The translations under genes were made by a program, and so were the position numbers. The notes beneath the pieces were generated by a model. It worked only from the letters and a program-made list of their open reading frames with translations. It searched no databases and was not told where the DNA came from. Shown in pieces: positions 1 to 7,907 of a stretch of DNA of 64,000 bases. Position 1 is the stretch's first letter. Every line of letters begins with the position of its first letter. Source of the DNA: Dactylosporangium sp. AC04546 (GTDB lineage Bacteria; Actinomycetota; Actinomycetes; Mycobacteriales; Micromonosporaceae); contig NZ_JAHYSG010000006.1 in the NCBI RefSeq assembly GCF_022095675.1, forward strand, positions 62,001 to 126,000, written 5' to 3'.

Positions 1-1470
1 GAGGATCGCGTTGCGCTTGGCGACGTCCGTCTCGACCGTCTGCCGGCTCAGCAGGTCGTCGATCTGCGTGTCCTTGATGCGGGACCAGTCGAACCCGCCG
101 TAGTTCTTGGAGCTGTAGAAGAGCTGAATGCCGGACGGGTCGCTGTCGACCAGGCCGGTGATGCCGCCGGTGCCCTCGCCCTTGCCGTTGGCGTCGGTCG
201 CGGCGGCCGCTGCGCGGATGTCCACCGCCACGTCGAAACCGAGAGGCTTGAGCAGGCCCTGGACGCCGGTGGCGATCGGGTTGAACTGCGCCTGCGTGAT
301 GATTTTCAATGCGAGCCGGGTGCCGTTCTTGCTGCGGAAGCCGTCGCTGCCCATCGTCCAGCCGGCCCCGTCGAGCAGGCTCTCGGCCTTCGCCTTGTCG
401 TACGGGTACCTGCCCTCGACCGCCTTGGCGTAGCCGAGCGTCCGCGGGGAGATCGGGCCCTCGGCCGGGGTGTAGATCCCGAACAGGGCGGTGTTGATGA
501 GGTTGGTGCGGCTGATCCCGTACTGGATCGCCTGCCGGACCGCGAGATCGTCGGTCGGAGCGCGCTCGGTGTTCAGGAACAGCGAGAGCGAGCCGCCGCT
601 CCACGGCGCGGCCACCATGGTCAGGTCGGAGCCCTTCTTCTTGAGCAGGGAGAAGTCGGCCGCCGGCATGTTCCAGGCGATCTGTACGTCGCCGCTCTGG
701 ACGGCCGCGGACCGGGCCCCGTCGTCCGGGACGATCTTGAAGATCAGCTTGTCCAGGTACGCCTTGCCCTGGTGCAGGAACGACGGCCCCCAGGTGTAGT
801 CGGCCGTGCGCTGCAGGGTGACGTGGTCGCCGGTCACCCACTCCACGAACGACATCGGGCCGGTGCCCACCGGGTGCTGGCCGTAGCTGTTGCCGTACTT
901 GGCGACCGCCGCCGGGGACACGATGGCCAGCCAGTGCTGGCTCAGGGAGTTGAGCAGCGACGGGAAGGGCGTGGCGTACGTGAGCTCGACCGTGGCCGGG
1001 TCGACCGCGGTGACCGTCTTCAGCGGACCGAGCTTGGCCCGGGCGACCGGCGACTTGAACGAGGAGTCGAGGATCCGGTCGAAGTTGAACTTCACCGCCT
1101 CGGCGTTGAAGTCGGTGCCGTCCTGGAACTTCACGCCGGTGCGCAGCTTGAAGGTCGTTTTCAGGCCGTCGGACGAGGTCGTCCAGGACGACGCGAGCCC
1201 GCCGACGTACTCACCGTTGGACGGGTTGAGCCATACCAGTGGGTCGTAGATCTGCATGAACACTTGGTGCGCGGCCGCCTGGGCGGCGCCGGCCGGGTCG
1301 AGGCTGTCCGGCTCGGCGGAGAGCGCCACGCTCAGCGTGCCGCCGTCGACCGGCGCGCCGCCGCCCTGGTTCTCCTCGGCGGGACCTGAACCGCACGCGG
1401 CGGCGGTGAGCAGGACGGCCATGCCGCCGATCACCATCCGCCGAAGTCTGAGCCACGAGGGAGCTGTCAT
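1..1470 (-). CDS. Peptide/nickel-type ABC transporter substrate-binding lipoprotein (3' end outside window)
   Basis: The reading frame is open from an ATG at 1470 to the window edge (490 codons), so the C-terminus is missing. The N-terminus has a charged start, a hydrophobic stretch and a Cys at about residue 26 in TAAAC, as in a lipoprotein signal. A family-5 solute-binding (DppA/OppA-like) pattern follows: EPDSLDPAGAA near residue 50, then YDPLVWLNP, a KLRTGVKFQDG segment and RQAIQYGISR. The family captures oligopeptides, nickel or sugars outside the membrane for an importer. The permease and ATPase genes would lie to the left and cannot be seen. The substrate is unknown. Confidence 0.88.
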   Translation of the reverse strand, partial: MTAPSWLRLRRMVIGGMAVLLTAAACGSGPAEENQGGGAPVDGGTLSVALSAEPDSLDPAGAAQAAAHQVFMQIYDPLVWLNPSNGEYVGGLASSWTTSSDGLKTTFKLRTGVKFQDGTDFNAEAVKFNFDRILDSSFKSPVARAKLGPLKTVTAVDPATVELTYATPFPSLLNSLSQHWLAIVSPAAVAKYGNSYGQHPVGTGPMSFVEWVTGDHVTLQRTADYTWGPSFLHQGKAYLDKLIFKIVPDDGARSAAVQSGDVQIAWNMPAADFSLLKKKGSDLTMVAAPWSGGSLSLFLNTERAPTDDLAVRQAIQYGISRTNLINTALFGIYTPAEGPISPRTLGYAKAVEGRYPYDKAKAESLLDGAGWTMGSDGFRSKNGTRLALKIITQAQFNPIATGVQGLLKPLGFDVAVDIRAAAAATDANGKGEGTGGITGLVDSDPSGIQLFYSSKNYGGFDWSRIKDTQIDDLLSRQTVETDVAKRNAIL

Positions 1471-1565
1471 TCTCCAGAACCTCCTCGTCCGGGCCGCTGT
1501 GGGGTCGGGTCGGCCCCAACCCGGCTCCGCGCGCTGACGGAGGCGGCCCGATGTTCGATGACGAG

Positions 1566-1594
1566 AAGCTACTGTGAACATAAGGCGGCTTCAA
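1566..1594 (-). promoter_or_regulatory. Candidate promoter of the solute-binding protein gene
   Basis: On the minus strand, TTGAAG (1589-1594) and TAGCTT (1566-1571) are separated by 17 nt. They lie in a locally AT-richer patch about 95 nt upstream of the ATG at 1470. The match to a housekeeping promoter is moderate and nothing else supports it. Confidence 0.3.
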
Positions 1595-2017
1595 GACATG
1601 TTCGGCTAAATTTCGAAAATGATCGGCGTGATCTCGGATCTCATCGGCGACGGCGACGGGCGGGGTGCGCGATGCTGACCCACTCCCTCGTCGAGGCGGC
1701 CTGGGCGGCTGGCCGCTCTGGCGCCCCGCTGGGCGAAACATGGATCGGCGCCCCTGCGGCTGGGGCTGATCGCTCATTGATCTTGGACCTCATGGCTGAA
1801 GGTCCGCCGAGCGGCGATGCGCCGCTTCCGTGGCGTTCTGTCCGGCACGGCGACCCCGGCGGTGCGCCAGCTCGAGCGAACACGCCGAAGCCCCGGACAT
1901 CCTCACCCTGGAGGAGCCGGGGCTGACCGCGAACCGGTGGTTCCGCGTCTACGAACACCAGCTGCCGGCGCTACGCCGAGCGTGACCCGGACACATAGTC
2001 GGCCGTGCGGCGAACGC
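1595..2017. other. Gene-poor stretch with a possible gene remnant
   Basis: No convincing gene lies between the left lipoprotein gene and the small membrane-protein gene. A short plus-strand frame ending at a TGA at 1983-1985 reads ILTLEEPGLTANRWFRVYEH and looks like the protein-like tail of a lost gene. It has no intact upstream frame and I cannot assign a family. The other open frames here are proline/arginine-rich shadows typical of GC-rich DNA. Confidence 0.35.
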
Positions 2018-2521
2018 TCAGGTGGTACGGCCGGCAGCGCCGGGGTGCGGTGGACCGACAATATAGAGGGCGACCAAGCGTGTTCGTCCGCCGTTCAAGT
2101 CGGCAACCTGAGCGCCCTCTAGCCCGAACACGGTCTTCTCCGGGATCCGGCGCCCCTCGGCACTCCAGTAGCCAAGATCAAGCTGGTCCACAAAGACCGT
2201 GTACCGCTGACCATTGATGGTCGATTCCCCCTCAGCGAGGGCGGTGAATCCAGTGAGGCCGGAACTTCTCGGCGGATTCAGCACCAGCGCTGGTGCGCGG
2301 ATGCTGGCGATCACGTCCTTGCTCGATGGTCCGATCCAGTACAGCCGGTAGGACGTATCGCTGTCGAGCCGCGCCTCGGTGAGCTTGAATCCGTCGACTG
2401 AGATGCTTTCGCCAGCGACGACGATTTCGGGGTCTTCCACACGCAGGCTCTGCCAAAGCAGGACCCCGCACAACGCCAGTAGCAGCACCCCAGCGATTGC
2501 GGGCACGGCACGTCTGCGCAT
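2018..2521 (-). CDS. Small membrane-anchored protein of unknown function
   Basis: This is a 167-residue protein starting at an ATG at 2521 behind a good GGAGAGG ribosome site; the same frame is open further upstream but that part is arginine-rich shadow. Residues 1-4 are basic and about 5-23 form one hydrophobic segment, so it is either an N-terminal anchor or a signal peptide without an obvious cleavage site. The rest is a soluble outside domain with alternating beta-like segments (IVVAGESISVDGFKL, GQRYTVFVDQLDLGYW). I recognise no family. It lies 124 bp downstream of another small gene in the same direction. Confidence 0.6.
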   Translation of the reverse strand: MRRRAVPAIAGVLLLALCGVLLWQSLRVEDPEIVVAGESISVDGFKLTEARLDSDTSYRLYWIGPSSKDVIASIRAPALVLNPPRSSGLTGFTALAEGESTINGQRYTVFVDQLDLGYWSAEGRRIPEKTVFGLEGAQVADLNGGRTRLVALYIVGPPHPGAAGRTT

Positions 2522-2645
2522 TACCTCTCCAAACGTCGTTACAGGCGGCCAGGCCGCGCCCGCCCGCGCCGTCCAGGGCGGCGAAGAGGTTGGTGATGCC
2601 ATGCCGTCTGTAGTCGCTGGTGCGTTGCTCGGTGACCCCGAAACG

Positions 2646-3173
2646 TCAGACGCGGAACGGTGTCTGTGCTGGCATTGATCTGCGGCGACGGTCGGTGTTG
2701 TCCGGGTTGGGCGCCGCGGCCGGATGGGAGAACACCGCCGGTGCCGGGCCCATCGCCGATACGACTGGTGACGGCGTGGAAGCAATGGCGGTCGGCACGG
2801 GCGGACTCGCCGCATCGAGTTGGTTGACGGCCTCCTCCGCGGACAATGCGCCGGACGCGACGGCCCGCCACAGGCTGGTGTCGCCCGACTGTGTGGCGAC
2901 GATGTGCTGCTGCAACGCTGCCGGGCTGATGCCCCGCGCAGCCAGCAGCGCAGCAGCCGCCGGCCCGAGATCCACCCAGGGATGCACCGTCTCGGGCGTG
3001 AACCCGTGCGCGGCCCACTGCTTCGCAAGGGCGGTGACACGGTCGCCGACGTGTGCCGGAATGACATCCCGGTCACCGCGCCGCTCGCCCAACAGTGCGC
3101 GGGCAAGCTCGGTAAGCCCGGCAATCGGCACCCAGCGGACCGACGAGTCGGCCCCTCGCGCGCGGGTGTTCAT
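2646..3173 (-). CDS. Hypothetical protein with a helical hairpin-like middle
   Basis: This 175-residue frame begins at an ATG at 3173, chosen over one 16 codons upstream because similarity-like order starts here. The first 120 residues look like a real globular helical protein: AGLTELARALLGERRGD, then VTALAKQWAAHGFTP, and a helix-hairpin-helix-like DLGPAAAALLAARGISPAAL. The last 55 residues are low-complexity proline/alanine and arginine-rich and probably disordered. No family was recognised. It is co-directional with the small membrane protein to its left. GC-rich shadow frames overlap it, so whether it is real remains uncertain. Confidence 0.5.
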   Translation of the reverse strand: MNTRARGADSSVRWVPIAGLTELARALLGERRGDRDVIPAHVGDRVTALAKQWAAHGFTPETVHPWVDLGPAAAALLAARGISPAALQQHIVATQSGDTSLWRAVASGALSAEEAVNQLDAASPPVPTAIASTPSPVVSAMGPAPAVFSHPAAAPNPDNTDRRRRSMPAQTPFRV

Positions 3174-3292
3174 CGGCGTCCCCCAGCAAGGGGCGGAGTG
3201 GTCAGGCGCAAATCCATGCAACCATGATCGCTCATTGCGGTGTCCCGGCCTCTACCGGTCGACCCTGAGCGCTGCCGACACATCCGGTGCCC

Positions 3293-3718
3293 GATCGAGC
3301 GTGCAGCAAACTCAACCAAGCGAACATCGACAGCTGCTGATATTTCATCCTCGCCAACGCCGCCCGCAGCACCGACGCCACCGTCACCACCATCGCCTTC
3401 GGTGAAGCCGTCACCCTGCTCGTCCCGCCACATCACAAACCCGCCCAGGTGCAACAGATGCACGCCCACGACGGGTACGAGCGATTCACCGAAGCGGTCA
3501 AACTCGCCGACCACCTCCTCAACCTGCGCCACCGCAGCAGCGTCCGGATGCTCGCCGTGGTCTCCGACGGAAAGCGTTGCGTCGCCGACACCCGGACCGG
3601 CGCGCGCCTGCGACCCGCCAACGGGCTCGAGCACCGGCGGATCGTGAAGGACTCGGAGGTGGTGGGCGACGTGGTGGCCGCCATCCGCGACGAGGACCGG
3701 TCCACGATCGCCTCGTAA
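3293..3718 (+). pseudogene. Remnant of a VWA-like domain gene, 5' end lost and internal stop
   Basis: The frame encodes the C-terminal half of a protein resembling an actinobacterial von Willebrand A-like domain: TDATVTTIAFGEAVTLLVPP, then AVKLADHLLNL and VRMLAVVSDGK, ending in TAA at 3718. In the same frame upstream, LNQANIDSC is followed by TGA (3338-3340) and then YFILANAARS, which reads as continuous protein interrupted by the stop. No start or N-terminal VWA part is present further left. A GTG at 3449 could make an 89-residue remainder, but decay is the simpler reading. The VWA assignment is an inference from pattern only. Confidence 0.5.
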
Positions 3719-3780
3719 TCCGTGCAACCCGCCGGCCCGTTGCTTACGTGAGTATTGGCGTCAGGGACGAGGGAGGTCAC

Positions 3781-4305
3781 ATGGGATCGGGCACGAGCCG
3801 CGATCAGGAGTTCGGCGACTACTACGCCGCCCGGGGCGCGGCGGTCCAGGCGACCGCCTACCTGTTGTGCGGCGACTGGCACCTGGCGCACGACCTCACC
3901 CAGACTGCATTCATCAAGCTCTATCTGGTGTGGCCCCGGCTCGAACGTAAGGAGCCCGTCGACCGCTACGTGCGGCGCACCCTCGTGCGGGTCTTCCTCG
4001 ACGAGCGCCGCCGGCCGTGGCGCCGGGAGCGGCCGACGGCCGAGTTCGTCGACCTCGACCAGGGTGCCCCGGAGAGGACCGACCGGGTCGACGACCGCCT
4101 GATCCTGCGCCGTGCCCTGGCGGCCGTTCCTGCGCGCCAGCGGGCCGTTCTGGTGCTGCGGTTCTGGGAGGACCTGTCAGTCGAGGAGACCGCGGAGCTG
4201 CTCGGGATCTCGGCCGGCACGGTCAAGAGCCAGGCCGCCCGCGGGCTGGAAACCTTGCGCCGCCTGCTCGGCGTGCCCGACACCGCTTCCACAGGTAAGG
4301 AGTGA
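3781..4305 (+). CDS. SigE-family ECF RNA polymerase sigma factor
   Basis: The 174-residue product has region 2 at about residues 15-55 (LCGDWHLAHDLTQTAFIKLY) and region 4 at about 115-165 (LPARQ-type ending, then SVEETAELLGISAGTVKSQ, the DNA-reading helix-turn-helix). This is the usual size for the SigE-type ECF group that is expanded in Micromonosporaceae and Streptomyces. Start: the ATG at 3781 sits 6 nt after GGGAGG. The next gene overlaps or abuts its stop and encodes a single-pass membrane protein, the normal arrangement for a sigma factor with its regulator. The regulon is unknown. Confidence 0.9.
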   Translation: MGSGTSRDQEFGDYYAARGAAVQATAYLLCGDWHLAHDLTQTAFIKLYLVWPRLERKEPVDRYVRRTLVRVFLDERRRPWRRERPTAEFVDLDQGAPERTDRVDDRLILRRALAAVPARQRAVLVLRFWEDLSVEETAELLGISAGTVKSQAARGLETLRRLLGVPDTASTGKE

Positions 4306-4307
4306 CG

Positions 4308-5120
4308 ATGCACGACAACGACGTGCGGGATCTGTTCGCGCGGGTGGTCGACGAGGCCGGGCCGCTGCCGGTGAGTAGGGAGGAGATGGTGGCGGCCGGG
4401 CGGCGGGCCAGAAACCACCGGCGCCGATGGTGGGTCGGCGGAGTCGCGCTGGCCGCGGTCGCCGCGGTGGCGGCCACGATCCAGGTGGTACCGGTACCCG
4501 GCGCGCCAGTCGCCGTCGGCGCGTCGGGAACCTCCGGCGCGCCGCTCACCTCCGGCGCACGCAGCCCGGGGGTGGCCAAGTCGCCTACCGGACGTCCGGT
4601 GTCGAAGATTCCGGAAGCCCAGCAGCAGCGCGCCAACCAGATGCTGGCCGCGCTCATTGCGGCGATACCGGCCGGATACACCACTCCGGCCGCGGGCAAC
4701 CCGCGCACCCGTTCCGCACGTGTGGAGGGCTGGCAGCAGACTGGCTGGCTCTACTTGGTCAGTACCGAGGTCTACCGCGACGGCAAGGTCGGCGCGGTGC
4801 GGGTCAGCTCGTTCACCGACTACGGCCCGCCCGGCACCAACGATCCGTGCGCCGCCGCCCTCCAGGCCGCCGGCTCGTACGACGGTTGTACGGTACTGAC
4901 CGCGGTCACCGGTACCCCGGTCGCGGTGTCCTGGCGGGGCGGCAGCGGCAAGGCGCCGCGTGTCGTCCGAGCGACCTGGGTGGCCGACGACCGTGCGGTG
5001 TCCGTGGAGCAGTTGCCCCAGGGCACGAGCGGCCAGCCCGGCGGCGGCATGCTGGACCAGCCGGTCTTCACCGACCAGGAGCTGGCCGACCTCGCGGGAT
5101 CGCCCGACTTTCGCGGCTGA
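4308..5120 (+). CDS. Single-pass membrane protein, likely sigma-factor partner
   Basis: The product is 270 residues from the ATG at 4308, which has AAGGAG six bases upstream; a GTG two codons earlier overlaps the sigma stop. About 40 cytoplasmic residues end in a basic stretch, followed by one membrane helix at about 41-61 (WWVGGVALAAVAAVAATI). An extracytoplasmic domain of about 200 residues begins with a Gly/Ala/Pro-rich linker. The cytoplasmic part is short and shows no zinc-binding HxxxCxxC motif, so it is not a typical ZAS anti-sigma factor. Translational coupling to the sigma gene suggests it controls or is controlled by that factor. Confidence 0.75.
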   Translation: MHDNDVRDLFARVVDEAGPLPVSREEMVAAGRRARNHRRRWWVGGVALAAVAAVAATIQVVPVPGAPVAVGASGTSGAPLTSGARSPGVAKSPTGRPVSKIPEAQQQRANQMLAALIAAIPAGYTTPAAGNPRTRSARVEGWQQTGWLYLVSTEVYRDGKVGAVRVSSFTDYGPPGTNDPCAAALQAAGSYDGCTVLTAVTGTPVAVSWRGGSGKAPRVVRATWVADDRAVSVEQLPQGTSGQPGGGMLDQPVFTDQELADLAGSPDFRG

Positions 5121-5127
5121 TCCTCGG

Positions 5128-5660
5128 TCAGCCTGCGGAGCGGACGACCGAGAGCCGGCACCGGGGCTCCTTCACCAGGGCACGGGCGATGGCCACCCGC
5201 TGCTGCTGACCCCGGACAGCTCGGCGGGCAGGTGCTTCAGCCGCCCGCCGAGCCCCATCTCCTCCAGCGCCGCCACCGCTCGGGCCCGCCGCCTGCCGGG
5301 CCCGAGCCGCTGCGGTACCAGCGCCGCTTGGACGTTCTCCTGCGGCGCGTACCTTCGCGGCCTGGCTCTCCCGCAGGGCACCCCAGATCCCTGCCGTCGA
5401 ACTCGACGATGCCGGACGTCGGCCGGTCGAGCCCGCCGAGCATCTGCAGCGGCGTCGTCTTGCCCCTGACCGCTCGGCCCCTGAATGGACAGCCAATCGC
5501 CGTCCCTGATCCAGTTCGGCGGCGTTGAGCGCGGCCACCGTCCGATTGCCCTTCTGGTATTTCGTGAGACCGTGCTGTTCGTGTCAAGCCACCTGCACGC
5601 CGAACGCCGGCGCCGCGGGACCCGCACCGGCACCCGCGCGCTGGGCTGCTTCAAACAGGC
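5128..5660 (-). pseudogene. Degraded ABC transporter ATP-binding gene (MacB/LolD type)
   Basis: Pieces of one ABC ATPase appear in order but in three different minus-strand frames. The first has a Walker A region around 5480-5440 reading GPSGQG and, one frame over, GKTTPLQMLGGLDRPTSGIV. Then come ALVPQRLGPG and AVAALEEMGLGGRLKHLPAELSG. After another shift comes QQQRVAIARALVKEP near 5170. A Walker B motif and the rest of the C-terminus are missing. The order and the LGGLDRPTSG motif match export-type ATPases of the MacB/LolD group. At least two frameshifts plus a 3' truncation make it non-functional. No permease partner is nearby. Confidence 0.75.
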
Positions 5661-5710
5661 GATCCTGGTCGAGGATCAGCAGTCCTGAGTGGGTTGTCCG
5701 TCGCCGTGGC

Positions 5711-6628
5711 TCATGAGGTCGGAGCGCCGCGCTGATAATGAGGGTCTGCCGCCCGAGATGGGGTGGCTGACCAGCTGGCGAGGAGTTTGAGCCGGTCTTC
5801 GGACGCGGTGCCGGGTTCGGCGGTGTAGATGATCAGGTTGTGCACGGCTCGACTGGACAGGGGCAGGTCGAGGTGCTGGAAGGTCAGTTCGAGGTGGCCG
5901 ACCTCGGGGTGCTGGAGTCGTTTGATGCCGTCGTGGCGGATCAGGACGTCGTGCGCGGCCCATTGGTCGCGGAACTCGGGGCTGAGGGTGGACAGCTCGC
6001 CGATGAGGTCGCGCAGCGGCCGGTCGCGGGGCTCGCGAGCGGCCTCGGCGCGCAGGAGGGCGGCGGTGGCGTTGCCGGCGGCGTCCCAGTCGACGAAGAA
6101 GTCGTGTGCGCCGGGGTCGAGGAAGATGTAGCGGGCGATGTTGGGTCGGCCGCGCTTGTCGATGGTGGCGCTGTGGAACATCGGCGCGTACAGGGCTCGG
6201 GCCAGGGGGTTGCTGGCGATGACGTCCGTGCGGCCGTTGCGCACGAACGCCGAGGAGATCGTCATGGAGTCGAGCAGCCACTGGACTCGGGGCGGGACCT
6301 CGACGTCCCGGCGACGCGATGGCGTGCGACTCGCGGCCCGCGATGACTGGGCGAGGTCGAACAGGTAGGTGCGTTCGTCGTCGTCCAGTCGTAGGGCGCG
6401 GGCGACCGCGTCGAGGACGTCTTCGGACACGCCGCCGATGTGACCTTTTTCCAGCCGGGTGTACCACTCTGTGCTCACGCCGGCGAGGACGGCGACCTCC
6501 TCGCGCCGCAGCCCGGGGACCCGGCGGTGGGCGCTGGTCGGCAGTCCGGCCTGCGCCGGGGTGATTTTGGCGCGTCGGCCGGCGAGGAAGTCCCGGATCT
6601 CGGCGCGGTTTCCGGGCTGCTGGTCCAT
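5711..6628 (-). CDS. XRE-family regulator with MmyB-like ligand domain
   Basis: The protein has 305 residues from the ATG at 6628; the frame is open far upstream but over the antisense of the next gene. An XRE helix-turn-helix lies at about 30-60 (LRREEVAVLAGVSTEWYTRLEKG). A MmyB-like PAS-type domain fills about 110-290, with RNGRTDVIASNPLARALY, FRDQWAAHDV, a conserved KRLQHPEVG segment and the typical IYTAEPGTASEDRLKLLASW end. This architecture is very common in actinomycetes next to a divergent oxidoreductase, as here (126-bp gap to an aldo/keto reductase). It probably represses itself and that reductase through the inverted repeat at 6661-6683. Confidence 0.9.
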   Translation of the reverse strand: MDQQPGNRAEIRDFLAGRRAKITPAQAGLPTSAHRRVPGLRREEVAVLAGVSTEWYTRLEKGHIGGVSEDVLDAVARALRLDDDERTYLFDLAQSSRAASRTPSRRRDVEVPPRVQWLLDSMTISSAFVRNGRTDVIASNPLARALYAPMFHSATIDKRGRPNIARYIFLDPGAHDFFVDWDAAGNATAALLRAEAAREPRDRPLRDLIGELSTLSPEFRDQWAAHDVLIRHDGIKRLQHPEVGHLELTFQHLDLPLSSRAVHNLIIYTAEPGTASEDRLKLLASWSATPSRAADPHYQRGAPTS

Positions 6629-6660
6629 GTCCTTCACGGTATCCGCCGGTCGCGGCGCGA

Positions 6661-6683
6661 GGGGGGTGCAGGTTGTACCCCCC
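6661..6683. promoter_or_regulatory. Inverted repeat, candidate operator of the XRE/MmyB regulator
   Basis: GGGGGGT and ACCCCCC form 7-bp perfect arms around a 9-nt centre, in the 126-bp divergent gap between the XRE gene and the aldo/keto reductase gene. Position and symmetry fit an operator controlling both genes. A hairpin role is less likely because it lies upstream of both starts. Confidence 0.5.
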
Positions 6684-6754
6684 AGAAACGCGACCTTCTC
6701 CGGTCGCGGCGATCGCGGTCTTCTGGGATCGAACGCGTAACGGAGGTAGGGGAC

Positions 6755-7708
6755 ATGACGAGCAAGACGCTGACAGCGCCGGCGGTGGCGCTGGGCACGT
6801 GGGCCTGGGGAGACAGCGGCGAGGCGGGCGACGGCTATTTCGGTAGTCAGCTGACCGCGTCCGGCCTGCGCGAGGTCGTCGAGAAGGCGCAAGCGAACGG
6901 GTTCACCTTGTGGGACACCGCGGTGGTGTACGGCATGGGCCACTCGGAGACAGTCCTCGCTCAGGCGCTGAAGGGCTACGCCCGCAGCGAGTACCAGCTG
7001 TCGACGAAGTTCACCCCGCAGGCCGCGGGCGACAGCGACGATCCGGTCGCGGCGATGCTGGAGCAGAGCCTCGACCGATTGGGGACAGAATATGTGGATC
7101 TGTACTGGATCCACAACCCTGCCGACGTGGCCCGCTGGACGCCGCTGCTGATTCCGCTGCTGCGCAGCGGCAAGATCAAGCATGTCGGCGTCTCGAACCA
7201 CAACATGAAGCAGATCGCTCTTGCCGACCAGATCCTCGGCGAGGCCGGCTTTCGCGTGGAGGCGGTCCAGAACCACTACAGCCTCCTGTACCGAAGCTCC
7301 GAACGCGCGGGCATTCTCGATCACTGCCGCGAGCACGACGTGCGGTTCTTTTCCTACATGGTCCTCGAGCAAGGGGCGCTGGCCGGCAGGTACGGCCCGG
7401 CCCATCCGTTGCCCGCGGGCAGCAACCGGGCGGCCGCGTACAACGGCATCCTGCCCAAGCTCCAAGCGCTGACGGACAGGATGCGCACGATCGGCGAGGA
7501 CCGAGGCGCGTCCGCCGCCGACGTCGCCACCGCCTGGGCCATCACCAAAGGGACCACCCCGATCATCGGCGTCACCAAGGCGAGTTACATCGACGGGCTG
7601 GTCCGAGCTCGCGGCATCGAGCTCGCCGACGAGGAGACCGCGGAGCTGGAGGCGCTGGCGGACGCCGCGGACGTCGACACGCGCGGCTGGTGGGAGCACG
7701 AGATGTAG
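6755..7708 (+). CDS. Aldo/keto reductase
   Basis: The 317-residue protein starts at the ATG at 6755 after a strong GGAGG site. The catalytic tetrad of the aldo/keto reductase superfamily is visible: Asp54 and Tyr59 in LWDTAVVYG, Lys85 in LSTKFTP and His120 in LYWIHNP. The C-terminal nucleotide-binding part includes TTPIIGVTKASYIDG. It should reduce carbonyls with NADPH, substrate unknown. It is divergent from an XRE/MmyB regulator, a pairing seen repeatedly in actinomycetes, and is likely derepressed by the ligand of that regulator. Confidence 0.92.
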   Translation: MTSKTLTAPAVALGTWAWGDSGEAGDGYFGSQLTASGLREVVEKAQANGFTLWDTAVVYGMGHSETVLAQALKGYARSEYQLSTKFTPQAAGDSDDPVAAMLEQSLDRLGTEYVDLYWIHNPADVARWTPLLIPLLRSGKIKHVGVSNHNMKQIALADQILGEAGFRVEAVQNHYSLLYRSSERAGILDHCREHDVRFFSYMVLEQGALAGRYGPAHPLPAGSNRAAAYNGILPKLQALTDRMRTIGEDRGASAADVATAWAITKGTTPIIGVTKASYIDGLVRARGIELADEETAELEALADAADVDTRGWWEHEM

Positions 7709-7807
7709 CAAGGATCCTGGGCTGGACTAGCTGCCCTCTGAGGTTCGTCAAGGTCAAGCAGCGGGCGGTAACGGTGAGATCGAGAATCGTCCTGTTCCGG
7801 GGAGGTT

Positions 7808-7833
7808 CCGAACAGATCCGAACAGATCCGAAC
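7808..7833 (+). repeat. Tandem 10-bp repeat upstream of the secreted-protein gene
   Basis: CCGAACAGAT occurs twice in direct succession followed by a third partial copy, CCGAAC. The period is about one DNA turn, so a protein could bind the same face repeatedly. It lies about 75 bp upstream of the likely TTG start at 7908. Function is not known. Confidence 0.6.
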
Positions 7834-7907
7834 GCCCTTCGGCATGCCAGAGGAGGCCCTTTGTGTTTGGGTTGATCGGCAACTGTCGATCGGGGAAGGG
7901 GAATCTG

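Noticed and set aside
2522..3124. N-terminal 200 residues of the long minus-strand frame ending at 2018
   Set aside because: They are Arg/Pro/Ser-rich shadow sequence over the gene at 2646-3173; the ribosome site and hydrophobic start support the ATG at 2521.
6629..7711. Upstream extension of the XRE regulator frame
   Set aside because: It is antisense of the aldo/keto reductase gene.
7741..7860. Possible promoter or riboswitch around the CCGAACAGAT repeats
   Set aside because: No conserved riboswitch structure or clear -35/-10 pair could be found; only the repeat itself is reported.
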